From: Xylogone sp. PMI_703
Taxonomy: Eukaryota > Ascomycota > Leotiomycetes
Direction: 5' to 3'
Assembly: GCA_021399445.1 (NCBI GenBank)
Contig: JAJTUQ010000004.1
Coordinates: forward strand, 5,084,001-5,148,000
DNA length: 64,000 nucleotides
Shown: in pieces, positions 9,322 through 25,771 of the stretch
Layout of the letters: each line of letters starts with the position of its first letter
Numbering within the stretch: position 1 is the first letter of the stretch
Made by a program: the position numbers and the translations under genes
The notes under the pieces: model-generated
Seen by the model: only the letters and a program-made list of their open reading frames with translations
Databases searched by the model: none
Told to the model about the DNA's origin: nothing

Positions 9322-11132
9322 TCGCCACTCGAAGTGGTGCTGCTTGATTTTGAACCCAAATTTCTATTAATTACTATTATGGAGAAACAAGGTGGATTGA
9401 TCTGTGTCCTAATAAGACTTAAGGAAGAAGAATGGCGGAGAAGCAAAATCTCTCTCTTATCCCACTTTTTGAACCTTTTCATTAGTGGCCCCCACTCCTG
9501 CGGGCGGCAGCACCCGCAGGATCGCAAACCCAGGCTCCGCCGGATTAAACATCTCATCAGCCCAATGCAGGCACAAAAGAGTTCCGATAAAATGCACCCA
9601 ATGGAACGATAAATATTAAGCCGGTGAATATATGAGACCCACTAGTCATCACCATTACTTATCAAGGCTGTATTGGGGGAATTGTTGAGACTAAACTCTC
9701 CACATGTAACAGACAACAGGCTCGAGTAATTTCCTTTCAGATGAATCGTGTCCAAAGAGAGGCACTTCTTTCATGCGAAAGCTTCGTTGAGTCAAGTTCT
9801 TAGCGGTGCTAACTAATATTTTGTGAATAGAGAATAGGAATAGAGAAATGGCTAAACTTATGTCTTTCGTCCGATCCTGGGACTTCCCTTCTCTGTAACT
9901 TCGGGAAGGAGAGCGAAGCAAATTTGGACTTATTTGAAATCCTGTGTGACCCAACTTGGGAAGCCAATTTTTGGATTTAAGCTTTCAACGCCTTGTGTCC
10001 TAATTGTTGGCATGAAGATGAATGAACCTATCCCGAAAATGTAATCCATTTATGTAGAAAAATGAATGTTATATCCATAGATTTGGTCGAGTCCAGACAT
10101 CCACATATGGTGACTTATTCATTTTTCCATGTATGCCCTCAACACCCACTTGGGAATTGAGAATCTGAAGTCTGCATTGAATAAACTGTAGAGCGATGTT
10201 GGTCTATAAATATTTAAGTTTGAACGAATGATTGTGAAAAGGCATTCTGCCATTGGCCTGTTTGCTCCCTGCTAGCCCTTGCTTGGATAGCCAAACATCA
10301 AACATTAAACATTATTAAATAAGGCCACGGAAATATGGTTAATGCCGCGTGGCCGGTTGCCTAGCCATGGATCTATCGGACTTATGGTGAATTGATTTCA
10401 TAGCTGTGCCGCAAGATCGGTGTGTAACTGCTGTGATGCTTGAGACTATGATAGAGGGGTCGGTTATCTAGGTGAAGCCTTTGCATAACAACTGGACTCC
10501 TCAGTTTATGCGCATCAGTCGGGGATAAGGGAGGAGCCTTATGAACCACACGGCACGCACAGACCACTGTGCATTAAACCCACCTCGCAAAACCTGCGGC
10601 AACAAAATAGGTGCACACCATAGTTCAACCTGGGTGCGCCTCTACCGTTCAAATTAGCCTCAGGACAAGCAGGATTTATCAAAGGCCACGGCGTGTCTTA
10701 ATAACGCCCGATCATGACTTCACTTACCCCTCGAAGCATTCACCTACGGAATGACCCCATTATTCCATATCATTTGATTGTGCTTAAAAATCCTCGTCCC
10801 TCCATGGTCCGAAATCTCCTATGAATCAGGCTATATCAGGCTAGATCAATTCAAAAATGCGGTACTGGTTACTACAAGGAGTTACAATGGCTCGGAAGAC
10901 AACTCTCGAAGCTCTGCTTGTGTGGATTGGAGTGTTTCACTGGCCAATGCCTTAGTGTATCGGGTAGATAAACATGGCTGCGTAATGGCCGTTACAAGGT
11001 CGGCGTTATGAACCCGCCTATAAGTAGGTCTCGAAGCTCCCTCCGTATCTTTCCATTCTTCAAGCTCTATCCCCGAGACGACAATCCACAAGACATATAG
11101 TCACCTTATAATTCTCTGCTTCTTTCCCAAAC
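9322..11132. other. 1.8-kb gene-free intergenic region
   Basis: Divergent spacer between the MCH-type transporter (leftward) and the aldo/keto reductase (rightward), so it holds both promoters. Scattered frames of 61-98 codons on both strands have no family features, and several overlap each other. I looked for tRNA B boxes, terminal repeats and long direct repeats and saw none. Confidence 0.35.
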
Positions 11133-12501
11133 ATGTCATGGACATCACCCCCTCCAAAACCAAAGTCTGCTTTGGGTTATTACCGTGTGCTTGCTCCTAA
11201 TGCCTCAGTTCGAGTCAGTCCATTATGTCTTGGTGCTATGAACTTCGGAGATGCTTGGTATACTACCTATATATGAGCTGCAAGACTAAGAATCTCACTG
11301 TGTGTATAGGAAGAGTTTTATGGGTGAATGCAACCAAGAAACAACCGAATCCATCCTCGACTACTATTATGACATGGGAGGCAACTTTATCGATACGGCA
11401 AACAATTACCAAGTAAATCATCAGTCAAATTCTCCAATTGATTATAGTATAGTTTAGGCTAACAGTTGCTTCAAGGACGAAGATTCTGAGAAATGGATTG
11501 GTGAGTGGATGAAGAAGCGAGGCATCAGGGACCAGCTTGTCATCGCAACCAAGTACTCAACATGCTACCGTCGTGCCAATCAGGCCGATGAAATTACCAT
11601 CAACTTTGGTGGAAATGGAACCAAGTCCCTTCATACATCTGTAGAAGCAAGCTTGAAAAAATTACAAACTGACTATATTGATCTGGTACGTGATTTCCAT
11701 TGCCTCATTGCCTTTACTTTATTCGCGCTTGACTATTTACTAACCAACAATTCAGCTCTATGTCCACTGGTGGGATTTCACTTGCTCTATTGAAGAGCTC
11801 ATGCAGTCTCTCAACCAGCTGATTACAGCTGGTAAAGTACTTTATTTAGGTATATCAGACACTCCAGCCTGGGTGGTTTCCAGAGCAAACGAATATGCAC
11901 GACGAACTGGCTTGCGACAATTCTCTGTATACCAGGGCCGCTGGTCTGCTGAACACCGTGACTTTGAGCGGGACATCATTCCAATGTGCCGTGCGGAAGG
12001 TATGGGATTGGCACCATGGGGAGCACTGGGTGGAGGCAAATTTAAGACAGAGGAGCAGAGGAAGAATGACTCTGCCAGGAAAATAGGCGAGTTTACAGAA
12101 GCATCGATTAAAATCAGCAAGGTCCTCGAAAAGATCGCGAACAAGAATAATACCGGTCTGACGAGCGTTGCCCTGGCTTATGTTATGCAGAAGACACCTT
12201 ATGTGTTCCCCATCATTGGTGGGAGAAGAATCGACCATCTCAAGGGTAATATTGAGGCTCTTACACTAGAGCTCACTGAGGAAGATGTTAAAGAGATAGA
12301 GGGTGCTCATCCATTTGATATCGGCTTCCCAATGAACTTCTTAGGCGGTCCTAATGGAGTCGAAGGGCCAGGGAGTGTTTTCCTAATGAATTTGGCTGGT
12401 TATCAACAGCACATGCAATGGCCAAAGGTAAGAGATAGCCGTAAAGATCTTTGGTCAAACATGCTAATCGCTTCTAGGCTATTCCTCCGATGAAGAAATG
12501 A
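11133..12501 (+). CDS. Aldo/keto reductase (fungal aryl-alcohol-dehydrogenase / norsolorinic-acid-reductase type)
   Basis: Five exons, 11133-11257, 11310-11412, 11476-11685, 11756-12427 and 12478-12501; 377 residues. NADPH-dependent (beta/alpha)8 oxidoreductase acting on carbonyls or aryl alcohols in the cytosol. The catalytic tetrad is visible: Asp and Tyr in FIDTANNY, Lys in LVIATKYS and His in LYVHWWD. The C-terminal half carries [27 protein letters not shown] and the cofactor-binding [13 protein letters not shown]. The second intron has two frame-compatible acceptors: TTTAG ending at 11457 and CTTCAAG ending at 11475; the second gives the family sequence NYQDEDSEKW and places GCTAAC as branch site, so I use it. 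A role in secondary metabolism is possible for this family but no cluster surrounds it. Confidence 0.92.
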
Positions 12502-13160
12502 ATTTCCATCGCCAGTCGCGACGAAGACCGTTGCAATAATAGGCTTGGCAAGTAGTGTAGTCGGTAATTAATGTAGTGTGAAATATTGGGAATTAGAATG
12601 TCTATACTATTAAGCATTGCTTTACCGTTCCATGACGAAATGTTTTGAGATTCATCATCTTACTACTCTGCCCCTCTATTTGCGACCGTACAATATCGTC
12701 AAAGAAAGGCTCGTGCTCTTGAATGCGGGGTACATATAAGTGAACCGTATGTTCTGTGTATATTCATGAATAGAGGCAAAATTATTTTTGAGAAAATAAT
12801 CACATACAGAGTATTCAGATCAACTTAGGAGTAGTCTCTACTGTATATATGTTACTCAGTATGCAAGAAACCTAGTCAGGCGGCCTACATATCGGAAGTT
12901 GTGTCTAAGCTCGGATATGGGGAAGTACTTACACCAATACCTTCAACCGTTACTTGCCGAGGCATACATCACATGTGGCGGTAATCTACGGTATGAGAAG
13001 CGGCATAACAAAACAAAAAGCCCTAGGACGCCGAAAACGCAAGGAAACCTCGGCGGCACTGTTATTTAAACCAGTCTCACCTATCTATCTAACGGCCCTA
13101 AGTCCTCGACTTGTATAACCCTAGCAGACCTGGTCGTCAATTGCAGAGATAACTTCTGCA
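12502..13160. other. Intergenic stretch upstream of the acyl-CoA dehydrogenase gene
   Basis: Holds the 3' region of the reductase and the promoter of the next gene. The mRNA leader seems short, with a CTATCTATCTAA run 60-80 bp before the start. No open frame or repeat of interest. Confidence 0.35.
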
Positions 13161-14589
13161 ATGGCTTCAATAGCTAAAGCGTTGCGGCCAGCGGCCCAGA
13201 GGATATCTTCGCAAAGCAGACCAGCAGCCAGAGTTGCGGGGCCTAGCAGAATATACCAACAGTATGTGTCGAGATGCTCATCTCCATTGTAGTATGCTGA
13301 CAATAGTAAAAAGTGCTCGTCCATTATCGTCGACCTCGTCACGCCGCAGTGAAGCTGTTGACATCAGCAGCATCCCGCCAACGCCAATTACCCACCTATC
13401 TGAAATAGAAGAAGCTATGAAGGATTCCGTATCTAAGTTTGCCAACGATGTTATTCTTCCCAAGGTTCGAGAAATGGACGAGAAGGAAAATATGGATCCA
13501 ACAGTAGTAGAACAGCTTTTCGAACAAGGTCTTATGGGTATTGAGATTCCCGAGGAATATGGTGGAGCGGGAATGAATTTCACCTCTGCCATCGTCGGAA
13601 TCGAAGAGTTAGCGAAGACTGATCCCAGCGTTAGCGTTATGGTGGATGTGCACAACACCTTGGTCAACACCGCAATCCTGAAATTTGCCAGCCCAGAATT
13701 GAAGAAGAAATGGCTTCCTAAGTTAGCTACAGATACTGTTGGCTCTTTCTGTCTTTCTGAACCAGTCTCAGGATCTGATGCCTTTGCTTTGGCTACAAAG
13801 GCTAAAAAGACCGATTCCGGATACGTCCTCTCCGGTAGCAAGATGTGGATCACAAACTCGATGGAAGCTGGTTTCTTCATTGTTTTTGCAAACTTAGATC
13901 ATAGCAAGGGCTATAAGGGAATAACTGCCTTTGTTGTCGAGAAGGGTATGAAAGGCTTCTCGATAGCGAAGAAGGAGAAGAAGCTTGGTATCAAAGCTAG
14001 CAGCACATGCGTTCTTAACTTCGATGATGTAGAGATCCCCAAGGAGAATCTGCTTGGAAAGGAGGGAGAGGGATACAAGTACGCTATATCATTACTGAAT
14101 GAAGGAAGAATCGGCATTGCTGCGCAAATGACTGGACTGGCTCTTGGAGCCTTTGAATACGCAGTGAAGTGAGTTCCCGGCCACCACGTTTTCTATATGG
14201 AATGCTAACAACATTAATTTAGATACGTATGGAATGACCGTAAGCAATTTGGACAGCTTATTGGTGACTTCCAAGGTGTGCAACACCAAATTGCGCAGTC
14301 TTATACAGAAATTGCTGCAGCACGGGCTCTGCTCTACAACGCTGCTCGAAAGAAGGAGGCAGGCCAAGACTTCGTGCAAGATGCTGCTATGGCCAAGCTT
14401 TATGCATCTCAGGTTGCTGGCAGAGTCAGTGGCTTGGCTGTTGAATGGGGTGGTGGCATGCACTTCACCAGAGATGGACTCGCTGAGAAATTCTTCCGAG
14501 ATGCTATGATTGGAAAGATCTATGAGGGCACGAGTAATATTCAATTAAACACCATTGCTAAGTTGCTGAAGAAGCAGTACACGGCTTAA
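13161..14589 (+). CDS. Mitochondrial short/branched-chain acyl-CoA dehydrogenase
   Basis: Three exons, 13161-13261, 13314-14168 and 14223-14589; 440 residues. FAD enzyme that introduces the alpha,beta double bond in short or 2-methyl-branched acyl-CoA, in isoleucine/valine breakdown and beta-oxidation, passing electrons to ETF. The N terminus is an Arg/Ser/Ala presequence (MASIAKALRPAAQRISS). Motifs: GGAGMNFTSAIVGIEELA, substrate/flavin block FCLSEPVSGSDAFAL, KMWITNSMEAG, and the C-terminal KIYEGTSNIQLNTIAK, whose Glu is at the catalytic-base position of the SCAD/SBCAD group. The first intron acceptor is AAAAAG at 13313; the closer ATAG (13307) is out of phase. Choice between SCAD- and SBCAD-like substrate range is not settled by reading alone. 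Confidence 0.93.
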
Positions 14590-15495
14590 AATATGGATGT
14601 ATTTATAGTATAGAATCAAAAGAGTTAGTGAGAGATCTCTCTTATCGTTTACGATGTTTGTGGTAGTGCTTTCGTAGCTTACTGCCTGAGCTTTAACACG
14701 GTACCAAAGTCTCCGAATAACAAATCGTGGATAATCAAAAGACAAATGTACTTGTCTGTTCCCTGTCACAAGTAGTGTGCCCATGTCTCTATACCATTAT
14801 AACTTGAGAACATGACCGCCCGTGCATGCACGTGTAGTGAACTTCCCTTGTAGAGTTTGCTTAAAGCAGTAGTTAGCGGAATTAATTAGATTATGACGCT
14901 GCTTTTGGCTCTAAACTGGTGCCGGAGAACTAGGCGTGACTTCTGAAAAACGGTCGGAGAACATCAACAATGTAACTGTACAATCTTTTGAGAATCGGAG
15001 GGCATGTGGAATCACAGCTGCTGGTGGGGGATAATTGAGTCATCTTTGGAATCACCTCTCACTTCGCAAGATGACGAAACCTTAAAAGCACCCGCCGGGC
15101 TTTGATGGTCCCCTGTGTTACCAATCATTTCTGTTTACTGCGCTGTGGCTGCGCAACAAAGCTGCGGACAAAAGAGGAAGAGCACCTCGACCTCGCGTGC
15201 GCACTCCCTCAATTCTGGGCAAAGTAGAGTGATACTCTGGCGGCGACCACCTAGAGGCACAGCAGAGCTCACCGTCTCTCTGGCAGCATCACCACATTTT
15301 CATATCAATCATCTATCAAGCCATTTCGTTCCGTGAGGTGCCATAGAGTCTATTTGGCGGGCCAACAGCATTTCCCCGGGCGCCCAGTCGATAAACCCCA
15401 CCTGGCGCATTACAAGCACCAGAAGCGTTTCCTCATCATCTTCCCACAACAACCTCATTCACTGCGCGTAGGACTCGCGCCCACAGCCTAGCAAA
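14590..15495. other. 0.9-kb region upstream of protein kinase C
   Basis: Promoter and probable long leader of the PKC gene. The last ~130 bp before the start (15360-15495) are C/A-rich with CACC/CAAC runs, as in many fungal 5' leaders. Short frames on both strands show no family features. Confidence 0.4.
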
Positions 15496-19299
<3,804 letters not shown>

Positions 19300-19910
19300 G
19301 CGGCAAATGAGCATAGTTTGTCAGTGAGATTGTTCCACGCTCTGGTAGCATGTTCATGTTCAACGATACCATGAAAAGCATAGTCACGCCGCATGATATC
19401 GAGAAGCGCGTGTATATCCACTTCCAAAAAGCTCCCTATCTGTTATGGAGAGAAATCAGAAATTGATGAACAGTATGGATGTAGTTGAGAAGGAAAGATA
19501 AACACTCGATGTGTCTTGGGCTGGAAATGAAAAGTTTGATGATTCTTCTCCAAAGATGCAGGTTCTAGACAAAATTGCGTCTCTGAATGGCACATGTCTC
19601 TTAATGTCTACGTAATAAATGCTGTCATGGCATCCTTAATATACCATCATATGACACTGTATATGCCTTTATTATTGCAGAAATAGCCGTTGTTTGCATA
19701 TATTATTACAGCATCAACAAACTATGAACAGATCGGGTCATACGTGGTGGGTTGTGATAGATGCCTTAAATTTGAGCTTGCGGCCCCTCAAAACACGGTT
19801 GTGTGGAGGGAAAGCTACTGTAGCCGCGTCCCACTAATTTTCTCGCGGCGAAGGTCACAGAAATATTACAAAGGTTAATAAACCATAATAGATACCACAG
19901 CACCGTCATT
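19300..19910. other. Spacer between PKC1 and CCT1
   Basis: Contains the 3' region of PKC1 and the promoter of CCT1, which reads in the same direction. A 62-codon frame at 19690 has no family features. No repeat seen. Confidence 0.35.
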
Positions 19911-21771
19911 ATGGGATCCCTTTTTGAGCAACCGCGGAATGCGGGTACTTTGTGTAAGCTCTTCAGTTTCTACCATCAAACTATTGTGCTAATTTGAGAA
20001 TAGTTCTTGGTGGCCAGAAAATCAGCGGCGCAGATATTAGAGACCAGAATGGTATGAGCTCATAAAAGATAGATAACAAATGTTTAAAGCTAACCTTTAT
20101 ACAGTCCATGCTACACAGGCTATTGCCAATGTTGTTAAGAGCTCGTTTGGTCCTAGCGGTCTGGATAAGATGATGGTGGATGATATTGGTGTAAGCTTCG
20201 ACAACCCCTCAGTAACCAGTAACTCAAGATTAACTCTGCCTTAGGATGTCACAGTAACAAATGACGGTGCTACTATTCTAAGTCTCCTCGATGTCGAACA
20301 CCCGGCGGGAAAGATCTTAGTAGATCTGGCACAGCAGCAGGATAAAGAGGTCGGCGATGGAACAACATCAGTGGTCTTAATTGCAGCAGAGCTTCTTCGA
20401 AGAGGTAACGAACTTATGAAAAACCGAATACACCCCACCACCATCATCACTGGCTATCGTCTTGCCCTTCGAGAAGCTGTCAAGTACATGAATGAGAATA
20501 TTAGCGTCAAGGTTGACCACCTTGGTCGAGATTCCCTGCTACAGATTGCAAAGACATCGATGTCCAGCAAAATTATTGGAGCGGACTCGGACTTCTTCTC
20601 AAACATGGTTGTAGACGCCATACAAGCCGTTAAGACAACCAACAACCGTAACGAAGTCAAATACCCGGTAAAGGCAGTTAACATCCTTAAAGCCCACGGG
20701 AAGGGGGCCTTAGAGTCGATATTGGTAAAGGGCTATGCTCTTAACTGCACAGTCGCGTCGCAAGCTATGAAGACTAGGATAACAGATGCTAAAATTGCAG
20801 TGTTGGATATGAACTTACAGAAAGAGAGAATGAAGCTTGGAGTCCAAATTACAATCGATGACCCACAACAATTAGAGCAAATCCGTGCCCGTGAATCTGG
20901 TATGGTACTAGAACGAGTTGAGATGATCCTTAAAGCTGGAGCAAACGTTGTTATGACCACCAAAGGTATCGATGATTTGATACTGAAGCTGTTCGTCGAG
21001 AAGGGCGCGATGGCAGTAAGGAGGTGTAAGAAAGAAGACCTGCGAAGAATAGCTAAAGCAACGGGGGCTACATTGATTAGTTCCTTGTCCGACCTTAATG
21101 GAGACGAGAAGTTTGACGCTTCCTCTTTAGGATTCGCAGAGGAAGTTGTCCAAGAGAGGATATCAGATGATGAATGTATATTGGTGAAAGGCACCAAAGC
21201 GCACAGCTCAGCTTCTATAATTCTCCGGGGATCCAACGACTTCCAGCTTGATGAGATGGAGAGATCCGTCCATGATTCACTCTGTGCAGTAAAGAGAACC
21301 CTCGAGAGCGGCAGCATTGTTCCTGGTGGTGGAGCCGTCGAGACTGCCCTGCACATTTACCTCGAAGAATTTGCAGGAACGGTTGGATCTAGGGAGCAAC
21401 TTGCAATTGGCGAATTTGCTCAATCACTTTTGATCATTCCCAAGACACTGGCCGTTAACGCAGCTAAGGACTCTTCTGAGCTTGTTGCTCAACTTCGTTC
21501 AAGACACGCTCTGTCTCAACGCATCCAAGAAGGTGATGCGAATGAAGATGAAAAGACTCTTGCCAAGAAAAAGAACTACAAGAATTATGGTTTGGATCTG
21601 ACCAAGGGAAGGGTGGTGGATGAGATAAAGGCTGGTGTCCTGGAGCCAAGCATGAGCAAGATCCGGCAGCTGAAGTCAGCTGTCGAAGCTTGTATTGCTA
21701 TTATGCGTATTGACACTTTGATCAAGCTAGATCCTGAGCAGAGAGCGGAGGATGATGGACATGATCACTGA
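19911..21771 (+). CDS. CCT1: T-complex protein 1 subunit alpha (CCT chaperonin)
   Basis: Four exons, 19911-19953, 20004-20051, 20105-20190 and 20245-21771; 567 residues. One of eight subunits of the cytosolic TRiC/CCT ring that folds actin, tubulin and other clients with ATP. Group II chaperonin signatures are clear: [40 protein letters not shown] (ATP-hydrolysis Asp in GDGTT), and VPGGGAVE near the C terminus. Alpha-subunit identity rests on the N terminus ([14 protein letters not shown]), [17 protein letters not shown] and [24 protein letters not shown]. Three small exons of 43, 48 and 86 nt precede one large exon. The gene converges on the Rieske gene 850 bp away. Confidence 0.96.
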
Positions 21772-22624
21772 TTAGAGCTGTAATACTAGATACAAGATAG
21801 TAAAATAAGCCTTGTTGAAGCTCAGCTTTAAACCGATTCTTATGTGATATTTTATCATACCGAGTTGTAGTTTCATGTAACACTATTGATCAAGCTTACA
21901 GAGATCCAATTCTATTTCATAGGTTTATGTTAGCTCACGAAAGCACAGCGAATTGGGTTCACCCCTATTGGTCGTCGTTGCCTCTGCAACCCCAGGCAGC
22001 CTCCTCGCCCCTTTTTAGTGAACCTTTGAGCTTCTATATAGCCCACAATAAGCCAGATATACACAACACAACAGGCGCCGTGATGGTAAAACGGTCAGGT
22101 CAAATTGTGTTAGAAGAGATGGAAAGGGAAGCAAAGCCTAATACTACAAGTGTATATTAGGGGAGATGTAGGCGTATGTATGTTAGTGCATACATAGGGC
22201 GCGAACTCTTTTGTCACTCACTTTCCTTTTTTTTATTAGAAAGCGGATTGCTATGTGTTTATAATTTTATTCCTTCTTTTGAGTATTTAACTATATTTTT
22301 TCTTTACAGACGAGTAGGGGGTTAGGAGATGTAATACTGGCGGTTTACTTACCACACGGGAAAGAATGCCAAGACATCAGCCACTGTGGGAACAACAATG
22401 ATTTATCACCAGCCTTATAACACAGATGATAAGTGTATGTGTCTTAAATCGCTGTCTTTTGCAAAACGTGCTATGATATTTTGTACAACGGCAGCATCCC
22501 ACGCCTTCTACCAAGCCGTACACAGGTCCACCACCACGTCTATCATGTCGCTCCCCCCCAAAACAAAGGAAAAAAGGGATCTTTGAGTAGACCACGACTT
22601 TATACAGAAACACATTTTACCATT
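21772..22624. other. Long convergent spacer between CCT1 and the Rieske gene
   Basis: At 0.85 kb this is long for a convergent spacer here. It contains a 77-codon plus-strand frame (21927-22160) and paired 66- and 78-codon frames at 22377-22613 on opposite strands; none has family features. A poly-T tract sits near 22229. It could hold an unannotated non-coding transcript, but the sequence gives no positive sign of one. Confidence 0.35.
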
Positions 22625-23608
22625 CTAACCAATGACTAGCTTGTCGTCCTCAGGGAAGTCATATTCTGGGATCTCGAGGTTCAATGGTGCTGGACCTTTT
22701 CTTATACGTCCAGAGATATCGTAGTGAGAACCGTGGCAAGGGCAGAACCATCCACCGAAATCACCAGCTTCGCCGATGGGCACACATCCCAAGTGGGTGC
22801 AGACACCTGTGTTTTTTGCATTAGCCTTTATTCGTTCAACCGAAATTCAATTGCGGGATTCAGGAAAATCTATTCTGCATACCAAGCATAACAAGCCACT
22901 CAGGCTTCTTAACACGATCCTCGTCCTTTTGAGGATCTCTTAGCTTTGCAATGTCCACGCTCTCAGCTTCCTGGATCTCATCTGAGGTACGGTGGCGGAT
23001 GAAAACAGGCTTGCCTCGCCATTTGATAATGACCTAGAAGTATAATTAACATCTCTGTAATATCTTTCCAATATGAAAGATTCCACATACGTTCTTTCCC
23101 TCTGGGATAGCAGCAAGGTCAACCTCGACCTTTGCCATAGCCAAAACATCCGCTGAAGCCGACATGTTGACCAGGAAATCTGAAGAGGCAAGATTGATTA
23201 GCAATTGGTCCTCAAATAAACTTTCCAACTATTGTCCCCTTCCAGCAGCATATGCTCTAGCTCGCGTTTCCAGCTACAACTGATCTCAGATCGGCTTAGG
23301 TTCTACGCACCTTGAACAGTCGCCTTGGCACCAGCAGCAGTCAACGCACCCATCGTACCAACCATGAAGTACGAGAACATCTGATTGCGGCTTCCGGTCG
23401 AGCTCGACTTGTAGTGGCTGAAATCGGGGATCTTGTTCGTCTGGGTCTGAGCACCTAGTCCACGGAATGGGCTGTCGAAAGAAGAAGTGGTGGTAGCTTG
23501 GGACTTGCTGTCCGAGGTGCTCATGGCGCGCACTGGGACGGATGCCAGTCGTTGGCAGCGAGGCAGCGAGCGGAGCATCGTGCGGGATGTGTGTGTGAGG
23601 GATGCCAT
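22625..23608 (-). CDS. RIP1: Ubiquinol-cytochrome c reductase Rieske iron-sulfur subunit, mitochondrial
   Basis: Four exons, 23608-23311, 23179-23091, 23033-22883 and 22806-22625; 239 residues. Carries the 2Fe-2S cluster of respiratory complex III and passes electrons from ubiquinol to cytochrome c1. Presequence [20 protein letters not shown], then a single membrane helix ([20 protein letters not shown]) and the hinge ([14 protein letters not shown]). Cluster ligands lie in CTHLGC and CPCHGSHYD. The intron 1 donor is GTGCGT and the intron is the longest in the gene (131 nt). An in-frame ATG at 23731 would add 41 residues of poorly conserved Gln/Pro/His-rich sequence; I prefer 23608 because it begins a standard presequence. 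Confidence 0.97.
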
Positions 23609-24275
23609 TGTGGGCGGTGGTGGTTCAATTGAGGGCGTGCTGGTGATGGAATGATGTCGCTGGATCTTTTGATGGTTTTGAGGTTGATTTCGGGTTCGGT
23701 AAAATGTCGTGTCTGATTGGCTGGATTGCAAGATCGGAATCGTAGGTGGTCGAGAAAAGAAAACGGAACAGAGTGCATCATCGAAACCACCTGGAGCAAA
23801 TCAACTAGCAACAACATTAGATGGGATGAAAGTTGTTGAACTTCCATTATTTCTTCTCAGCATATAGGTATAAATGGATATTTTCACCGGCGCAGCAATG
23901 ACGTTCCTTATATAAGTTTTTACCCCTCCATCGAGTCGTTTTAATCCCACAGCTAGCCTACATGCTCACCAACCAATCCCGATTTGAACTTTATTAGCTT
24001 CACATCCTCATAGAACATTAGACTGTCTCCCCAAAAAAACATATATATTTGTCTAATGCAGCAGGCGCATATGGCTGCTTTCTAAATTCTAACGCCTGGG
24101 TGTCCCTCTAAAATCTATACCAGATCATGCCTGACCATGTATGTGTCTTACCCGGAGCCGATATCCTGCGGCATATGACCATGACATATACAAAGAGATG
24201 AAATGCAACTATATAACATCACTCTTTAGATCAATTACTCTAGAGATCTAGCACAATGAGATTCGTCACTTTTAC
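23609..24275. other. Intergenic stretch upstream of the Rieske gene
   Basis: Promoter and leader of the Rieske gene plus the 3' region of the HAD phosphatase, both minus strand. The 23521-23847 frame overlaps the Rieske leader and looks like a shadow. TATATA-like runs occur near 23910 and 24045 without a clear assignment. Confidence 0.35.
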
Positions 24276-25183
24276 TCAGCTCTTGGAATTCTTGGCGGCA
24301 GCTGCTCCGGCTGCAGATACTTCCTGGACTGTCGTCTTGCCTGCGGCAATATCCTTGGTGGTCGATAGAATAGTCGACCAGTCTTCAAATTCCGTGAATG
24401 GCACGTTCTCCCTTAGGCAATACTGGATCAGATCTGTACGAAAGTTAGAACGTCAGTCTCGCTTGCATATATGATGGAATCATACCGTGTCCTTTCTTTG
24501 CGAACAATAAGTCGGTCTCCTTTGCAGCGGACAAGTCGGATACGCCGTCACCAGCGTAGAGCAGGATAGGGCGCTCTCCATCAGGAAGACTAGAGTACTT
24601 TCGAATTTCGATCGACTTGTCATGTCCGAAGTGTCTATGAGCCAGGTTTAACATCCCTATTTCGAATTCCATACCAAGAGTGCGTGTAGAAGACTTACGA
24701 ATTATCATGAAATACTATCTGCCATCCACCTTTTTCATTGATGCCCTTACCATGTCTTGGCTCAACATCGTTGCTGACAATCTCAATCTCATCTGCCGCA
24801 TCACCCAAATAATGGACGAGAAGTGCCCTTATAATTGGCGCCATTCCACTGCTCAGCACGACCACTGGAATATTCTCACTCTTGGCCCACTCGTAGAACT
24901 CTTTGAAGTGCGGGTCCAGCTTTATATTGGCCTTCAGAAGGTCAATGCACTCGTTATAAGGTGTAGTGATGCTGTCCATCATCTCCTTAAAAGAGTCGCG
25001 GAAGCTCTTTCGGTCGTGCAGGACGTCTGCGTTTCCCTGCTTGCGCAGTTCGGTTCCAAAACCTATATTGTCCGTCATGAAATCATTGCTATCACTCATC
25101 GTTATGGTACCGTCAAAATCTGTGAAGAAGATGACTTTGGGTGATGTCCGCATGGCGGGAAGGTGTGCGTTCGGGATTGTCAT
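24276..25183 (-). CDS. HAD-superfamily phosphatase (MtnX / phosphoserine-phosphatase-like)
   Basis: Three exons, 25183-24699, 24634-24486 and 24433-24276; 263 residues. Haloacid-dehalogenase fold with C1 cap. Motif I is FFTDFDGTIT with the nucleophile and acid/base Asp; motif II is VVVLSSGMAP (Ser); the late motifs are the Lys region HDKSIEIRKY and YAGDGVSDLSAAKETDLLFAKKG, with the metal-binding Asp in GDGVSD. Related fungal proteins are annotated as phosphoserine phosphatase-like or as diketo-methylthiopentyl-phosphate phosphatase of methionine salvage; the sequence does not decide between them. The C-terminal ~25 residues are Ala/Thr-rich and probably disordered. Met11 (25153) is an alternative start that keeps all motifs. 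Confidence 0.87.
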
Positions 25184-25771
25184 ATTGTAGCAAGTCTAGA
25201 AGCTATTCACATTAGTGGGGCACTAAGAAATAAATAGTGCATAACATGTCGTAGAAGAGGTTAAGTATAGTGCTTGGTACAATGTAGATTTATTGACTTG
25301 AGTACCATTTGGTCAAGAATGTAGAGGAAGAGCAAGGATGATACAGCCAGTGAGAGACATTGTACTTACTTCAGCGTATATATCCGTATGCGGGTTTATA
25401 GAGCAGTGGAATTGAGCTTCCTTAACTCAAATGAGAAATGAGGCAATTGCCAATAATTGAGAAGACGGCAGGAAGTTAGAAAGTAACGATATCTCTATAC
25501 TGGCGGTGGGAGAAGAAAAGAGCAACCTTCCTGGGAGATCACTTGGAGGGGTCCCATTATTGCGCGCTGCTGGGATGAGTGGTAGGGTCAGAGTACCCCA
25601 CATGGCCGGCGCAGTGGAGCCCTGAAGAACAACCGGAGCTTCCCTGTCGTCATTGCCTGTCGCTTCCGAATTTACTAGTGAAAGCCTTCGCCGCCAGGGC
25701 CTTCAAGGAACTGTCCGACGTTGAATCTTTGACCCAACCGCAAAAATCCAAAGCTCTCAAGAGCAGAGGGT
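25184..25771. other. Divergent promoter region of the HAD phosphatase and SHE9 genes
   Basis: The start codons of the two genes face away from each other across this spacer. A 112-codon frame (25579-25917) overlaps the SHE9 start in another frame and would act as an upstream open frame if the transcript begins far enough upstream; its protein has no family features. Confidence 0.35.
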
